DNA of 64,000 nt from Oncomelania hupensis (taxonomy: Eukaryota; Mollusca; Gastropoda; Littorinimorpha; Pomatiopsidae). The stretch covers positions 79,667,463-79,731,462 of the forward strand of contig CM072513.1 in the NCBI GenBank assembly GCA_036898135.1, written 5' to 3'. Position numbers and translations under genes: made by a program. The notes beneath the pieces are model-generated. The model was not told the DNA's origin. It did not search any database and saw only the letters and a list, made by a program, of their open reading frames with translations. How positions within the stretch are numbered: position 1 is the stretch's first letter; each line of letters begins with the position of its first letter. Positions 10,847-23,438 of the stretch are shown here, piece by piece.

Positions 10847-13800
10847 TCGTTGTTACGATTACATTACATTACATTACATGATTATTGCTTTAGGTCCAGC
10901 GGACTCTTCCGAGCCAAATCAGGACCGGATAACCCCCGATCCGCATAAAAGATCTGCTGAAACAACCCTAGTGGTAAAACTGAAAGCTCTCCACCAGCCA
11001 GTCACTTTACAATAAAGACATCCCACGCAGGGGACGCTGAGGCTGTACTCTAATTTATCGAACCCCCGTTTACAAAAACAAAATAGAATACAAACATCAT
11101 TATAACTTATCAACAAAACACATACATATAAAATGCCTACATTGCTAAATAATAAGATCATAGGAAGCCCTACCCCCGTTGGGGTGCCGGGGGTTTCAGT
11201 ATAAATAGTATCCCCACTTTCTGGAAATTTAGTGCTTTAAATTCCCACTGTCGATGTCTTTCTCATTTGCTCTTTCTCATTCCTGCTCTGTTCTATCAAT
11301 CTGCTATACTATCGTCTTCTTCACTAGACCAGTCTCCTACCTTTTTTCTTGAAAACTCTTCCGGGACAAGACTCCTTATTTGTGTATGAGGTCTGTTGGA
11401 TCAGCTTGGGAATATTGGACGCTTTCTGCCGGGTGGTCACTAGGGCTTCCTATGATGTTATTATTTAGCAATGTAGGAATTTTATATGTATGTGTTTTGT
11501 TGATAATTTATAATGATGTTTGTATTCTATTTTGTTTTTGTAAACGGGGGTTCGATAAGTTGGGGTGAAGCTTTCGGTTTTACCACTAGGGCTGTTTCGG
11601 CAGATCTTTTATGCTTATCGGGGGTTGTCCGGTCCTGATTTGGCTCGGAAGAGTCCGCTGGACCTAAAGCAATAATAATGTAATGTAATGTAACCCAGCA
11701 GAAAGCGTCCAATATTCCCAAGCTGATCCAACAGACCTCATACACAAACAAGGAGTCTTGTCCCGGAAGAGTTTTCAAGAAAAAAGGTAGGTGACTGGTC
11801 TAGCGAAGAAGAAGATAGTATAGCAGATTGATAGTGTTACGTTGAAACACGAATGGTAGTATGTCTGAAACGCGCACGATAGATCTAATCGTTTCGTTTT
11901 GCAAAGTATTCAATAATGGAGTTTATTTACCTTTGATTTGAGTTTGCATTGTTGTTAGGAGAGGCTTTGTATAACGTTGATAATTTTAGTTGGTCGATAT
12001 TGTTGGAGAATTCTCTAGATTTTGAGTATTTTAATAAGACCTCCGAGTGAAGAAGGTACTGACTTTAGTGGACTATGCAACTCGGTACCCAGAAGCAGTG
12101 CCACTGAAGAAGATTGACACTGAAACTGTAGCAGAGGCACTGGTGGACATGTTCAGTAGACTTGGAGTGCCTGAAGAAATTCTGACAGACCTCGGGACAC
12201 AGTTCGTCTCTGACTGTATGAAGGAGGTCAACAGACTGCTGAGCATCCGGCATTTGACTACGACACCCTACCATCCAATGTGCAACGGGCTTGTCGAGAA
12301 GTTCAATGCTACGCTGAAGTCCACCCTGAAGAAACTGTGCAGCGAGCAGCCCAGACAATGGCATCGCTACATCAACGCCCTACTTTTCGCCTACAGAGAA
12401 GTACCACAGGAGTCCACCGGCTTTTCTCCGTTCGAGCTGCTGTACGGAAGAACCATCCGAGGGCCAATGCACATCCTGAAAGAACTGTGGACGAAAGAAG
12501 TAGACACCCTAGAGGTGAAGAACAGCTACCAGTACGTGTTTGAGTTACGGGAGAAGCTGGAGCAGACTCTCGAGATAGCCAGAGAAAACCTGAAGAAGTC
12601 CCAGGACTGTGGAAAGCACTACTATGATCGTAGGGCTGTGAGCAGGAAGTTTAAACCTGGCAACAAAGTGCTGGTGCTGCTACCTACTGATCATAATAAG
12701 TTGCTGATGCAGTGGAAAGGCCCGTACGAAGTGGAGACCGTGGTGGGAATCAACGACTACGAGGTGAAGGTCGACCAGCATTCCAAGATATACCACGCCA
12801 ACCTCCTTAAGCTGTACGTGGAAAGGCCATCAGAGACTGTGCACGCAGCCACAGCAGCTGTGACCGACGACAGCTTTGACAGCGAAGAACTGTTGGAACT
12901 GGGAGACTTCCACAGCAAAGAAGGCATCGATGATGTTAAGCTAGGACCAGGCTTGACGGAAGGTCAAAAGTTGGAGCTCAAGGACCTTATGGGCGAATTT
13001 CCCCAAAGCTTCAGTGATGTCCCAGGCTCTACGACTTTGGTCGAACATGAAGTCCAACTCACTTCAAATATCCCTGTTCGATCCAAACCATTCCCGATCC
13101 CTTTCAAGGCCCGTGAATCCTTGAAGAAATACATCGATGAGATGCTGAAGATGGGCATCATCAGGGAGTCCAGTTCCCCCTACGCGTCCCCTGTCGTGGT
13201 CGTGAAGAAGAAGGACGGCAGCAACCGAGTATGCATCGACTACAGGAAGGTTAATAAGATCACCGTCTTCGACCCTGAGCCGATGCCTACCGCAGCAGAC
13301 CTCTTCCGCCAACTATCGGGGAGTAAAATATTCTCAAAGATTGACCTCAGCAAGGGTTATTGGCAAGTCCCCGTGCGTCAACAGGACATACCAAAGACTG
13401 CTTTCATAACTCCTGATGGGACGTACGAGTGCCTAAGGATGCCCTTTGGCATGGTCAACAGCGGAGCTACCCTGAAGAGAGGGATGAAGAAGATGCTCAA
13501 AGGGATGGACAATGTCGTGTGTTACTGGGACGACCTGCTAGTCCACACCCACACCTGGGAAGAGCATCTGCAGACCTTGAGGGAGCTGTTTCACCGTCTA
13601 ACAGAAGCTAACCTGACCGTGAGACCCAGTAAGTGCATTCTGGGGACTGACAACGTCGACTTTATCGGCCATTCGCTGAAAGAAGGACAAAAGGGGCTTC
13701 TACTAGAAAACGTCACCAAGATTCTGAACGCTCCACGTCCCCAAACCAAGAAGCAGGTGCGATCTTTCCTGGGGTTGGCTGGATATTACAGGGAGTTTGC

Positions 13801-15561
13801 CAAACTACTCCGCCATCACAGCACCCTTGTCGGACCTGGTGCGGAAAGGCTGTCCAAACCAAGTGCAGTGGGGACCGTCTCAGGAGAAGGCATACCAGAC
13901 TGTGCGCGATCTCCTTTCGAAGGATCCGGTGCTACGACTGCCTGACACTTCCAAAGAATTCGTCTTAAGAACAGACGCAGCGGACGAAGGCATCGGCGCC
14001 ATACTGATGCAAGAACACGAAGGGAAACTATTTCCGGTCAGTTACGCTAGCAAGAAGCTGTCCAGGGCTGAGAAAAATTACTCGACCATGGAGAAAGAGT
14101 GCCTTGCCATCATATGGGGAATCCGGAAGTTCGAACTGTACCTTCAAGGAGTGAAGTTCGTGCTACAGACTGATCACAAGCCGCTAACTTACTTGAACTC
14201 TGCCAAGTTTGTGAATAGTCGCATCATGAGATGGGCTATGTACTTGCAGAACTTTAACATGCGAGTAGAATCTATCAAAGGATCAGACAATGTTGGTGCG
14301 GACTTCCTCAGCAGAGTGTGTGAGTAAAGAACGTTGACTGTGTGGATGAACTGTGAACATTGACAATATCCAGATAGACTTGCGGATGGAAGAACATTGA
14401 CTCTGTGTGAATGAACTGAGCACAATGACAGTATTCAGAGGGTCCAGAGTCAAGACTTTGTTTGTGCATTGCGTTTCAACGTTGTTGAAAGAAATTGGGT
14501 AAATTTCTTCTTGAGTGGGGGGTTATGTTACGTTGAAACACGAATGGTAGTATGTCTGAAACGCGCACAATAGATCTAATCGTTTCGTTTTGCAAAGTAT
14601 TCAATAATGGAGTTTATTTACCTTTGATTTGAGTTTGCATTGTTGTTAGGAGAGGCTTTGTATAACGTTGATAATTTTAGTTGGTCGATATTGTTGGAGA
14701 ATTCTCTAGATTTTGAGTATTTACTATCGAGGGAAACTTCCCGATGGATATCGAAGTATGAGAATGTTCCCGGACGGAGAAGAAATAGGTATGACGTAAG
14801 ACAGTAATGACGAAGTTAGAAGCGATTGGTTAAATTGCGTCATACGAGATTGATCCAGGGTGTTCGGGAGTATCAAGAGACTATTTAAGTGCCGCAATGT
14901 TTCAAAAGTGTGGTGAAAGTTGTTGATAGTGAGTTGGAAAGTAAAAGTTGAAAGTGGAAAGCGATTGTATGCAGTTGTTGATGTGTGCTGAATAAAAGTG
15001 GAAAACTTCATACATCGACTTGTGACTTGTATGCTGATTGAGCGGGTTGCGTGAATAAACGAATCTGAGCTACACTCATCAGTACTTCAGCATTGGGGCT
15101 GAATCCACTACTGATAGAAAACACCAACATCGATTCGAGTGTAACAGATAGAACAGAGTAGGAATGAGAAAGAGCAAATGAGAACGACAGCGACAGTGGG
15201 AATTTAAAGCACTAAATTTCCAGAAAGTGGGGATACTATTTATACTGAAACCCCCGGCACCCCAACGGGGGAGTTGTTACGATTGAGACGCGCACGATAG
15301 TTTCGAACGTTTTATTTTGCAAAGCATGCAATGATATTTATTTTGATTTGATTCTGCTCTGTTGCTAGTAGAAAAAGCTTTGTACAATGTTGATAATTTT
15401 CGCCGGTCGATATTGTTGTAGTATCGTTGAGAATTTTCTGGAATTATTTGTAAATTATCGATCGAAAGTTCCAGACCTATCTGGAAACAGCTAGGCAATT
15501 CTTCTAAACTGAGGGAACGTCAGTATGCTCTGTTCAGTCAACAACAACAGCAACAAAAAAA

Positions 15562-15656
<95 letters not shown>

Positions 15657-16686
15657 GCGAGAGTTGTGACCACGTTGTCTAAGGCGGGCCTTACTTGCCT
15701 TGTCCACAGGCTAGAAGCCAATGGCACCTGACGGGTGAGGAATCGATCCCGCCTCTGGGCGTTATGTTTCTCCGACTATTATTTACTTTCGACTCGGGCA
15801 ACGTCTCAGGGTTTTTTTTTTCCGGATATTCTGGTTTGCTTCCCAAGCAAAATGTCAAAAACACTACTAATATTAGGTACATTGGGTTTGGGCGAGCCAC
15901 AGGCTGGGACTACGCCTTCCCCAGGGTAGGCGGCCCAGAATTTCCTGATAAAAAGGGACAGTAAAGTCTCCCCCCAAACAAAATCAACTACTCCTACAAC
16001 CTATCGTACTCTATCCTATTTCATCCCCTAACTCGGAAGTCGTTGGGGCACCACAGATGATCGTTTACTCACGTAAGCTTATTCCATCTTTCTCTGTCCT
16101 CATAAACCCTCATGGCTTCGCTCAGTGTCAAGCCAGTCCATTCACAAATGTTGTCCTCCCACCTTTTTTCGGACTCCTTCTTCTTCTGTCTCCTTGCACC
16201 GTGCCTTGCAGGGTGGTCTTTGCAAGCCTGAAGCTTCGGTGACGTGACCATACCATCGGAGTTTCCGTTTCTTCACCATTGTGAGCATGTCATCGTGTTG
16301 TCCAATGACTTGTGTGATGGTCTGTCGGACTTCGTCGTTGGTGATGTGCTGGGTATAGGAAATGCCCAGAAGTCTTCTGTAGCACCTCATCTCCATGCTT
16401 TGTATTCTTCGTTGTAGGTCTGCTGTGAGGGTTCATGTTTCGCAAGTACTAATACTACTACCGACTACTACTCCTCCTCCTACTGCTGCTGCTCCTCCTC
16501 CTCCTGTTACTGTTGTTGTTTTGATCTCTACTAGGTGGTCCCTTGATGGTTTCGTTCTATTATAAATGTAGGTCTATGGTAACGACAGCGTGTCCATCAC
16601 AAAAGAGCCGTGTGTCAACACCACAGGCAGGAACACCACCGCCACACAGAACGATCAGCTCAGAGACTTGGTGAGTACCGTCATCG

Positions 16687-16753
<67 letters not shown>

Positions 16754-16807
16754 TCATCATCATCATCATCATCATATCATCAACAGTAGCAGCATCGTCA
16801 GTTTTGG

Positions 16808-16880
<73 letters not shown>

Positions 16881-19800
16881 GGTATCATCGTAGCATCATC
16901 GTCGTCCTGCTTCACATCGCTATCATCATTATTTTTTTCACCTCTCCCAAGTACCCCATCTCAATAGTAATTATATAGTCCCTCAAGTGCGTCTTTCTGC
17001 TTTGAGGAATCGCCTTAAGTAGGCCTTTCAGGTATATAGGAGCCACCTGATCTAAATGTTTGGTTAATTGTAGAATGAATACAGCCTTCTTTTCTCCCAA
17101 AGAATATCTTATGCAGCCAATCCACGCTGTCCGATGATCGAACGGCTCGGCTCAGCTCAGCCTTAAGAGACCTATATTATGACAGTGTCTTCGTTCCATA
17201 AAACACTTGCGCGCAGTAAAATTAGACAATATCCAGGCTTTGAGAGTCTCGCGCACGTCGAACGATCTTTCCTAAACTTCTTTGAAAACTTCATCAAACT
17301 GAAGACTGAACGCACAGTGAACTAAATCTGTGTGGCTCTGGCTGGGGCATTGGTTCATGATGTTAGATTGTGCATACGATGCAAGAAATGTACGGATATA
17401 CGACAGCTGTATTATAATATTCTTCTTGAATGGTATCTAGGCGACTGGTGTCTCATCTTCATATTGGCCATGTCCATGTTTGGGCAGCTTGTTGAGCTGA
17501 AAAAAAAACTCGCGCCCCAAATGATCTTCCCTGAGCTTCAATCTGTGTGCATATGGCTAGCGCAATGGCATTAGACAGTGCACACGATGCAGCAAATGTA
17601 CGAAGACAAATTTATTAAAATATTCTTCTTACTTTGCTCTTGACCTTCACTTTGCAGGTGCAGGACAGAACTGCGGACGTGATCATGGTGTTGGAGACGG
17701 TTTCTAACATTTTGGGCGCCACCAGCTGCGTGTTTCTGGGCAGTTACTCTGACCTGCTGGGACGCCGTTGGTGCCTGTTGATTCCGGCGCTTTCCCTTTT
17801 GGCCAAAGACGCGCTGCTGACGGCTACCGTTTACTGGCAGCTGGGCCTGCCCATACTGTACGCCGCCTTCGCTCTCTACGGCCTGGGTGGCGGATTAGGA
17901 GGTATGAGATGAGAATAAAAGTTTCCGAAGGGTGGGTGAGAAAGAGAAGGGCAGGAAAATCTCGTTGAAAGAGAGTCTAGTTATTTGTTATTTCCATGTT
18001 GTCTCCTGGGTATTTTGTCTAACTGCGCGGTGTTTTACAGGTATTTTATTGTGTAAGCCTACACCATCGACTCCATACAATCTCGGAGGTCTGCACGGAT
18101 CGAAATCATCGCCACCCCCTTCTTTTACGTCATTTATTTGTAAAAGTCGTCGTCACAAGGATGCTACGTCATGTTACCTGTAAGGGTGCTGTGAATGTCA
18201 AACAGAGCAATGATGGTGACTGTCAGACGGTCACACTGCAGAATTAGTGCAAACAGTGTTTGTGTGCTGATGTCTGCTTGGGTGGTGTCAGTTGTCGATG
18301 GGTTATGGGTGTTGTCGATGGGTTATGGGTGAGGAGGTGGTGCATACATGAATAATTTGTATTAGTTTAGCACAATGGAAGCGAATATCCATTTTATAAG
18401 CAATTTATCTATATTCTATTTATTTCTAATTAATTGGTTTAACTTACTAATTTATTTATGTATAAATTTAGCTTGTTGTAACAGTGTAAGTAGGCTTATA
18501 TGCATTTATAGGTTTTCTTTTTTCTTTGTGTTTGCTTTCATTTTATATCAACAGCGTATGCAGCATCAATGCTGCTGACTCAAGTATTTATCAATCCTTA
18601 TCTGTCTCTATGTATATAAAATATTGTTAAATAATTGCTTTAACTTCTATTTCTGTTATGTAAAATTGTATGGATTCAATTATGGGTTTTCTTGGGGGGG
18701 GAGGGGAGTAGGGGGGGTCAATAAGCATATAGCTTATCCTTCCTTTGCAATACAAGTTTCTTTCATTGTTATGTAAAAGGTGTTTAATTTATAATGATTT
18801 ATGTATATATATATTGCATCTGTATGAGTTAGAATTATTGAGCATGCTGCTGCAACCGTTCTTTATCCATACGTCAGCGCTGTTCCACTTTTATGGTGGA
18901 ATGGAAGCTTGGTGCTATTTTATTTTTATGAATTTATTTTTTTATTCTACACTGACTGTTTTGTGTGATGGTGACTGTCAATGATTGTTGTACATTGCGA
19001 AATAATTTTCCTTGCTGCTTGTTGGAACAATAAATGGTCTGATTCTGATTGTATTCTGTAGTCAGTGACTGAATGAGAAACAGCTTATACTAAAGAGTTT
19101 ACGCAACATGATAGGATGACTTTGCGTCATCGTGTGTTTTTGTTATGTTACAAGCGTTGCTGATGTCACACTGCTGAACTCCACAGATTTGACGGTAAAT
19201 GAGAAGCCGTCTACATTTTACATTATTATTTGTTATGCGATACGTCGTCGTGCCTTTATCGTAGTTACATTTTGTATGACATGTTTTTGTGCCATATGTC
19301 ATGCTGTTCTGTGTATTTTATGATCTTTCCGGCATGATCTTTTGTTTACGTCACAATATTTTCCAATTTACATCTTAAGGGATGCTGATGGGGTGTTACG
19401 TCTACTCTGCCGACGTCACAGTGACGGAGAGTCAACGGACGCTAGGACTGGGGTTGGTGATGTCTGGTCTTGGCTTGGGCGTCTTTGTGGCACAGTCCTC
19501 AGCTGGTATCTTCATACAAAATACAGGTAAGCTTACTCGCCGGTCTTTAGTGCAAACGTGATGTCACGAGAGACTGGCCACTGACCGACCGATCGACATT
19601 TGGCTCAGTCTGATGCTGGGCTATTTCAAAGTATTTCCAGATAAGCCTGGAAACACAAAAACTTTGTTTTGTTTTTAGTTTAGTTAAGGAGTATTTAGGT
19701 GAGGTTAGTTTAGTTTAGTTTACCGCACGCGGCTTTCCGGGCTATAAACCGCTAGCCTATACTATTTACCTCCGCTCAGAATCCTGCGGCTTATTGTCTG

Positions 19801-21494
19801 GTGCACCTTATACAAGTTCTTTTTATTTTTCCCCCACTCTAGTCCTTACTTATTAAATTATAAACTACGAGAAGGTAGGGAGCAATTTATAGTGCGTTGC
19901 GAATGCGGCTAATGTTTTCCTTGATTGTGTGTGTGGGTGTGTGTGTGTGTGTTTGTGTGTGTGTGTGAAATACAGCCTAATTATATTTAAGCCTGCCTTT
20001 TTGTTCGGGAAGTACGGTATTCGTAGATTGCAATATTAAAATAACGATTGTGATTGTCTCAACCTACGTGCAGGGTTCGTTTACCCCTCGCTGACGTCAT
20101 GTCTGATAGACTTGGTCACCTTTCTAGTCGCTCTGTGCGTCTTGCCCGAGACTGTAGCACGCGACCGGAGGCAGTGGTTGACTCCGTGGCAGAGTCTGAA
20201 GCGTATCGCCGCCACCTTTTGGTCTAGTGACGCCCCTCACCAGAGGTCGCTGCTGCTGCTGCAGTTATTGGCCTTCTTCATCAGCGTAACGTCAGAGTAT
20301 CCCGCCAGCAAGGTGCGTAGTGTCGTTAGTCACGGGGCCTCAAAGACATCTAGAAACAAAAAGCTTATCACAACAGATTTCGTACTTTCATGAGGCGGTG
20401 TTATTCATCTAGTGTTATTGAACCCATTTGGTGTTTTTTTTTTCAAACTGTTACACACACTAGATAATATGATCATATAAGAGTTTATCGATCTACCTTA
20501 TTGAGGTCAGTCATATTATTATTTATTTATTTAATCGTGCTTATATAGCGCGTTTCCAAATTAAGAGCTGCCCAACGCGCTGTCCCTATACAAGATTTAA
20601 CTCTAGCTGCTCGAAGCGCCCACTTCGAATTCGGTCAAAGTCATATCTTTTGAATTAGATATGTTTTCGTATTCATACTCAGTTTCTAAATTTCCAAGTT
20701 CCATCTTCATAACCGACAAAGACTTTTGGAATGCAGCTGTTTATCAAAGTTGTATTCTACTTTTTTTTTGGTGCTTGTGTGACAGTGTGTGTGCGTTTGT
20801 ACTAAGTGTGTAAATATATTTGTGTGAGTATGGATATGTGCGCGGGCGGATATGTGTGTGTTTACTGTGCGTGTGTTAGTGTGTCTGTTCGTCTCGTCTG
20901 TAAACGCCTGTCTGTTCGTCTGTAAACATATCTGTCTGTCCACAGATCGACCCTCTGTACTTGATGGACGGGCCTTTTTGCTGGAGCAGCTCCCAGATCG
21001 GAATGGTGGGTTCCGTCAAAAACGGGGCCACGCGCATTACCAGTGTAATTTTACTGCTGCTGCTCCAGCGTTGTATGTCGTCCAACAGCCTGCACATCGT
21101 GGGCGCTCTCTCCTACCTCGCCACAAATGTCATCACTGGCTTGGCCTACAACGACCTATGGATGTATCTTGGTTAGTTTTAATTCCTCATGACCCACCTG
21201 ACCAGTTGCACCTGACCCATTCCTCCACCCTTTTTCCCCTCACTCCTCGTTGTGGTTGTAGTTGTTAGCGGGGATGGTGGTGTTTGTGTTGTTCATGGTG
21301 CTGTTCGCAGTTGTTATTGTTGTTGATAATACTCTGTTTTTGGCGGTGGGATGTTTATGCTGCGGTTGTTGTTGTTGCCGTATATGTACTGTTGTTGCAG
21401 GTTTTGTGTTGGTGGCTGTTGTTGATATTGTTGTTGTTGTTGTTGTTGTTGTTGATGATGATGATGATGTTGATGATGATGTTGTTGTTGTTGT

Positions 21495-21583
<89 letters not shown>

Positions 21584-23399
21584 GTTTTGATACAGGTGCA
21601 GCAGCCAGTTTTGCTTGCGCTATCATGTACGCCGCCAACAGGTCCATCATGTCCCGTATGGTGCCGCCCCATTCACAAGGTACCGTCCGTTGTGAAAATA
21701 ATAGTACTGTTTGTGTTATCGTTGTTGCTGTTGCTGTTTTGCGGCCGGAAATGATTTAATTTTTACACATGGGAGATATGGCATGTGCGGTTTTAGGCAG
21801 ATAGAACTTGGACAAAACGTGTTTTGAAGTTACCTTATGTGATGTTGCAGACTGTTATTGTTGTCGTCGACGTTGTTGTTGGTAGTGGTATTTTTTGCGG
21901 GACAACCAGTCTTTTTTTAATTTATAATAACAAATATGATAGTGTGCTTCAAATTTATCTTTCTATTTTTTTAGAAGTTACATTTCAGTGTGATTTTGCA
22001 GAGATTGTTTTTTTTTTTTTAAAAATATCTGGAATATAATAACCAATCTTTCTATTGTTTGACGATGCAGGGGCGTTGTTTGGCGGGATAGCGGTGGTGG
22101 AGTGTATGTGTTTTGCACTGGGTCAGCTGATTTTCCTGAACGTGTACAAAGCTGTGGTAGGATTCAACCCTGGCATCGCCTACTTTGCCATGGCCAGTGG
22201 CTTTGGCCTTGTCATCATCGTCTCTCTGTGAGTGAGAAGTTTTGTGAAACCTGATCGATATGGGACTGCAAATGTGGCAGAAGGATGTGTTGTCAGCCGT
22301 AGTTTCAGTAGTTTGGGTGTTCGTTGGTTGGTTGGAACCAAACAAAACATAATTTACTGATCGGGAAAGGGGGTGCAATGAAAGATGGTGATGCGAAATT
22401 AAAGGGAAGGTGGGTAACTTGGACCTGGAGGTAAATTGGACCACAGCATTATTTCTGAAACTAAAGGGAAATAGCTCCTGATTGTTTTTCTTATAGGCGT
22501 GTATATGAATTGCTTCACTTACATATTATATATAATGGCGTTTACAAAAGAAGACACGCGGACGGTGAGCTCAACTTGATTTATTCCATTATTTTCTAAA
22601 ATATTGTTTGACTATCCTATCCTACCCTATCCCGTAACTGGAAAGTCGTTGGGACACCATAGATGATCAGCGAACTCCATCTTTTTCTGTCCTCAGCAAC
22701 CCTCATGGCTTCGCTCAGTGTCAAGCCAGTCCATTCTCGAGTGTTGTCCTTCCACCTCTTTTTCTGTTTCCCTCTTCTTCTGCCTCCTTACACCATACCT
22801 TGCAGGATGGTCTTTGCAAGGCCTGATGCTCTGGCACCATGACCATACCGATCGGAGTTTCCGTTTCTTCACCGCTGTGAGCGTGTCATCGTGTTGTCCA
22901 ATAGCTTGTGTGATCATCTGTCGGACTTCGTCGTTGGTGATGTGCTGGGTAAAGGAAATGCCCAGAAGTCTTCTGTAGCACCTCATCTCCATGCTTTGTA
23001 TTCTTCGTTGTAGGTCTGCTGTGAGGGTCAATGTTTCGCAAGCGTATAGGAAGATGGAGATGACAAGGGAGCGCAGCAGCCTTACTTTGTAGACTGACGT
23101 TTATATTGTTTGACAGTCTTTAGTGAACATTTGATTTTTAAGGAATGGAATTTATGTGGATGATGTGGTGAATAATACCCGGTCATTCTGCAGTATTTCT
23201 GTTCAGAAATAAACCGTTACTGTCCTCCGAGAATCTTGCATTTGCTGCAAATTCACAAGCAATAGTGTACGGTTATATTGAGTCCCTTTTCTTCAGTTAA
23301 CTTGAACCAGTGGTGCAAGTTAGCAGTAAAGGTTCAAATTATACTCACATAATTTTGTTATATGAGGAGTGATCGCGATTTGGTTTAGATTCGTGTGTT

Positions 23400-23438
<39 letters not shown>

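Larger units (their letters stand above)
11835..15146 (+). mobile_element. Gmr1-like Ty3/gypsy LTR retrotransposon, internally deleted
   Basis: The 5 bp target duplication gatag lies at 11830-11834 and 15147-15151. The left LTR survives for only 197 bp (11835-12031); the right LTR is complete at 14526-15146 (621 bp), begins TG and ends CA. The shared 197 bp differ at one position by my reading. A purine-rich stretch, gtgggggg, precedes the right LTR. The deletion removed the rest of the left LTR plus gag, protease and the integrase zinc region. It inserted into RP1 copy 2, and the empty-site sequence is visible in RP1 copy 1 near 7010. Confidence 0.9.
10861..15273 (-). mobile_element. Retroposon RP1 copy 2, minus-strand sense, split by two later insertions
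   Basis: It is flanked by the 11 bp duplication ttgttacgatt (10850-10860 and 15274-15284). The left edge is the 3' tail, an attac/taatg-type simple repeat, followed by ggtccagcggac. The right edge is the head, ending caccccaacggggg. The copy is interrupted by RP1 copy 3 (about 11169-11692) and by the Gmr1-like element (11835-15146). Without these it matches copy 1 from end to end. Confidence 0.75.
10851..15480 (+). mobile_element. Old LTR related to the Gmr1-like element, split by RP1
   Basis: The LTR starts tgttacgatt at 10851 and resumes after the insertion at 15275 as tgttacgattgagacgcg. It then aligns along its length with the LTR at 14526-15146 (shared stretches such as acgcgcacgatag, ttttgcaaag, gttgataattt and ggtcgatattgtt) but with many differences. 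It fades near 15480, so it is a truncated LTR of a diverged relative. The repeated ttgttacgatt at 10850-10860 and 15274-15284 is the RP1 target duplication. Confidence 0.65.

Noticed and set aside
15690..15970. Overlapping ORFs after the (CTA)n run
   Set aside because: Low-quality peptides (FFFSGY type) over repeat-like non-coding sequence; no family features.
17360..17636. Partial repeat between about 17360-17440 and 17567-17636
   Set aside because: Similar words in order, but too diverged to tell a local duplication from chance by eye.
21240..21759. Several overlapping ORFs rich in Asp, Met, Ser or Ile
   Set aside because: They are six-frame readings of the (GTT/GAT)n tract; the only real coding piece here is exon 8 at 21596-21679.
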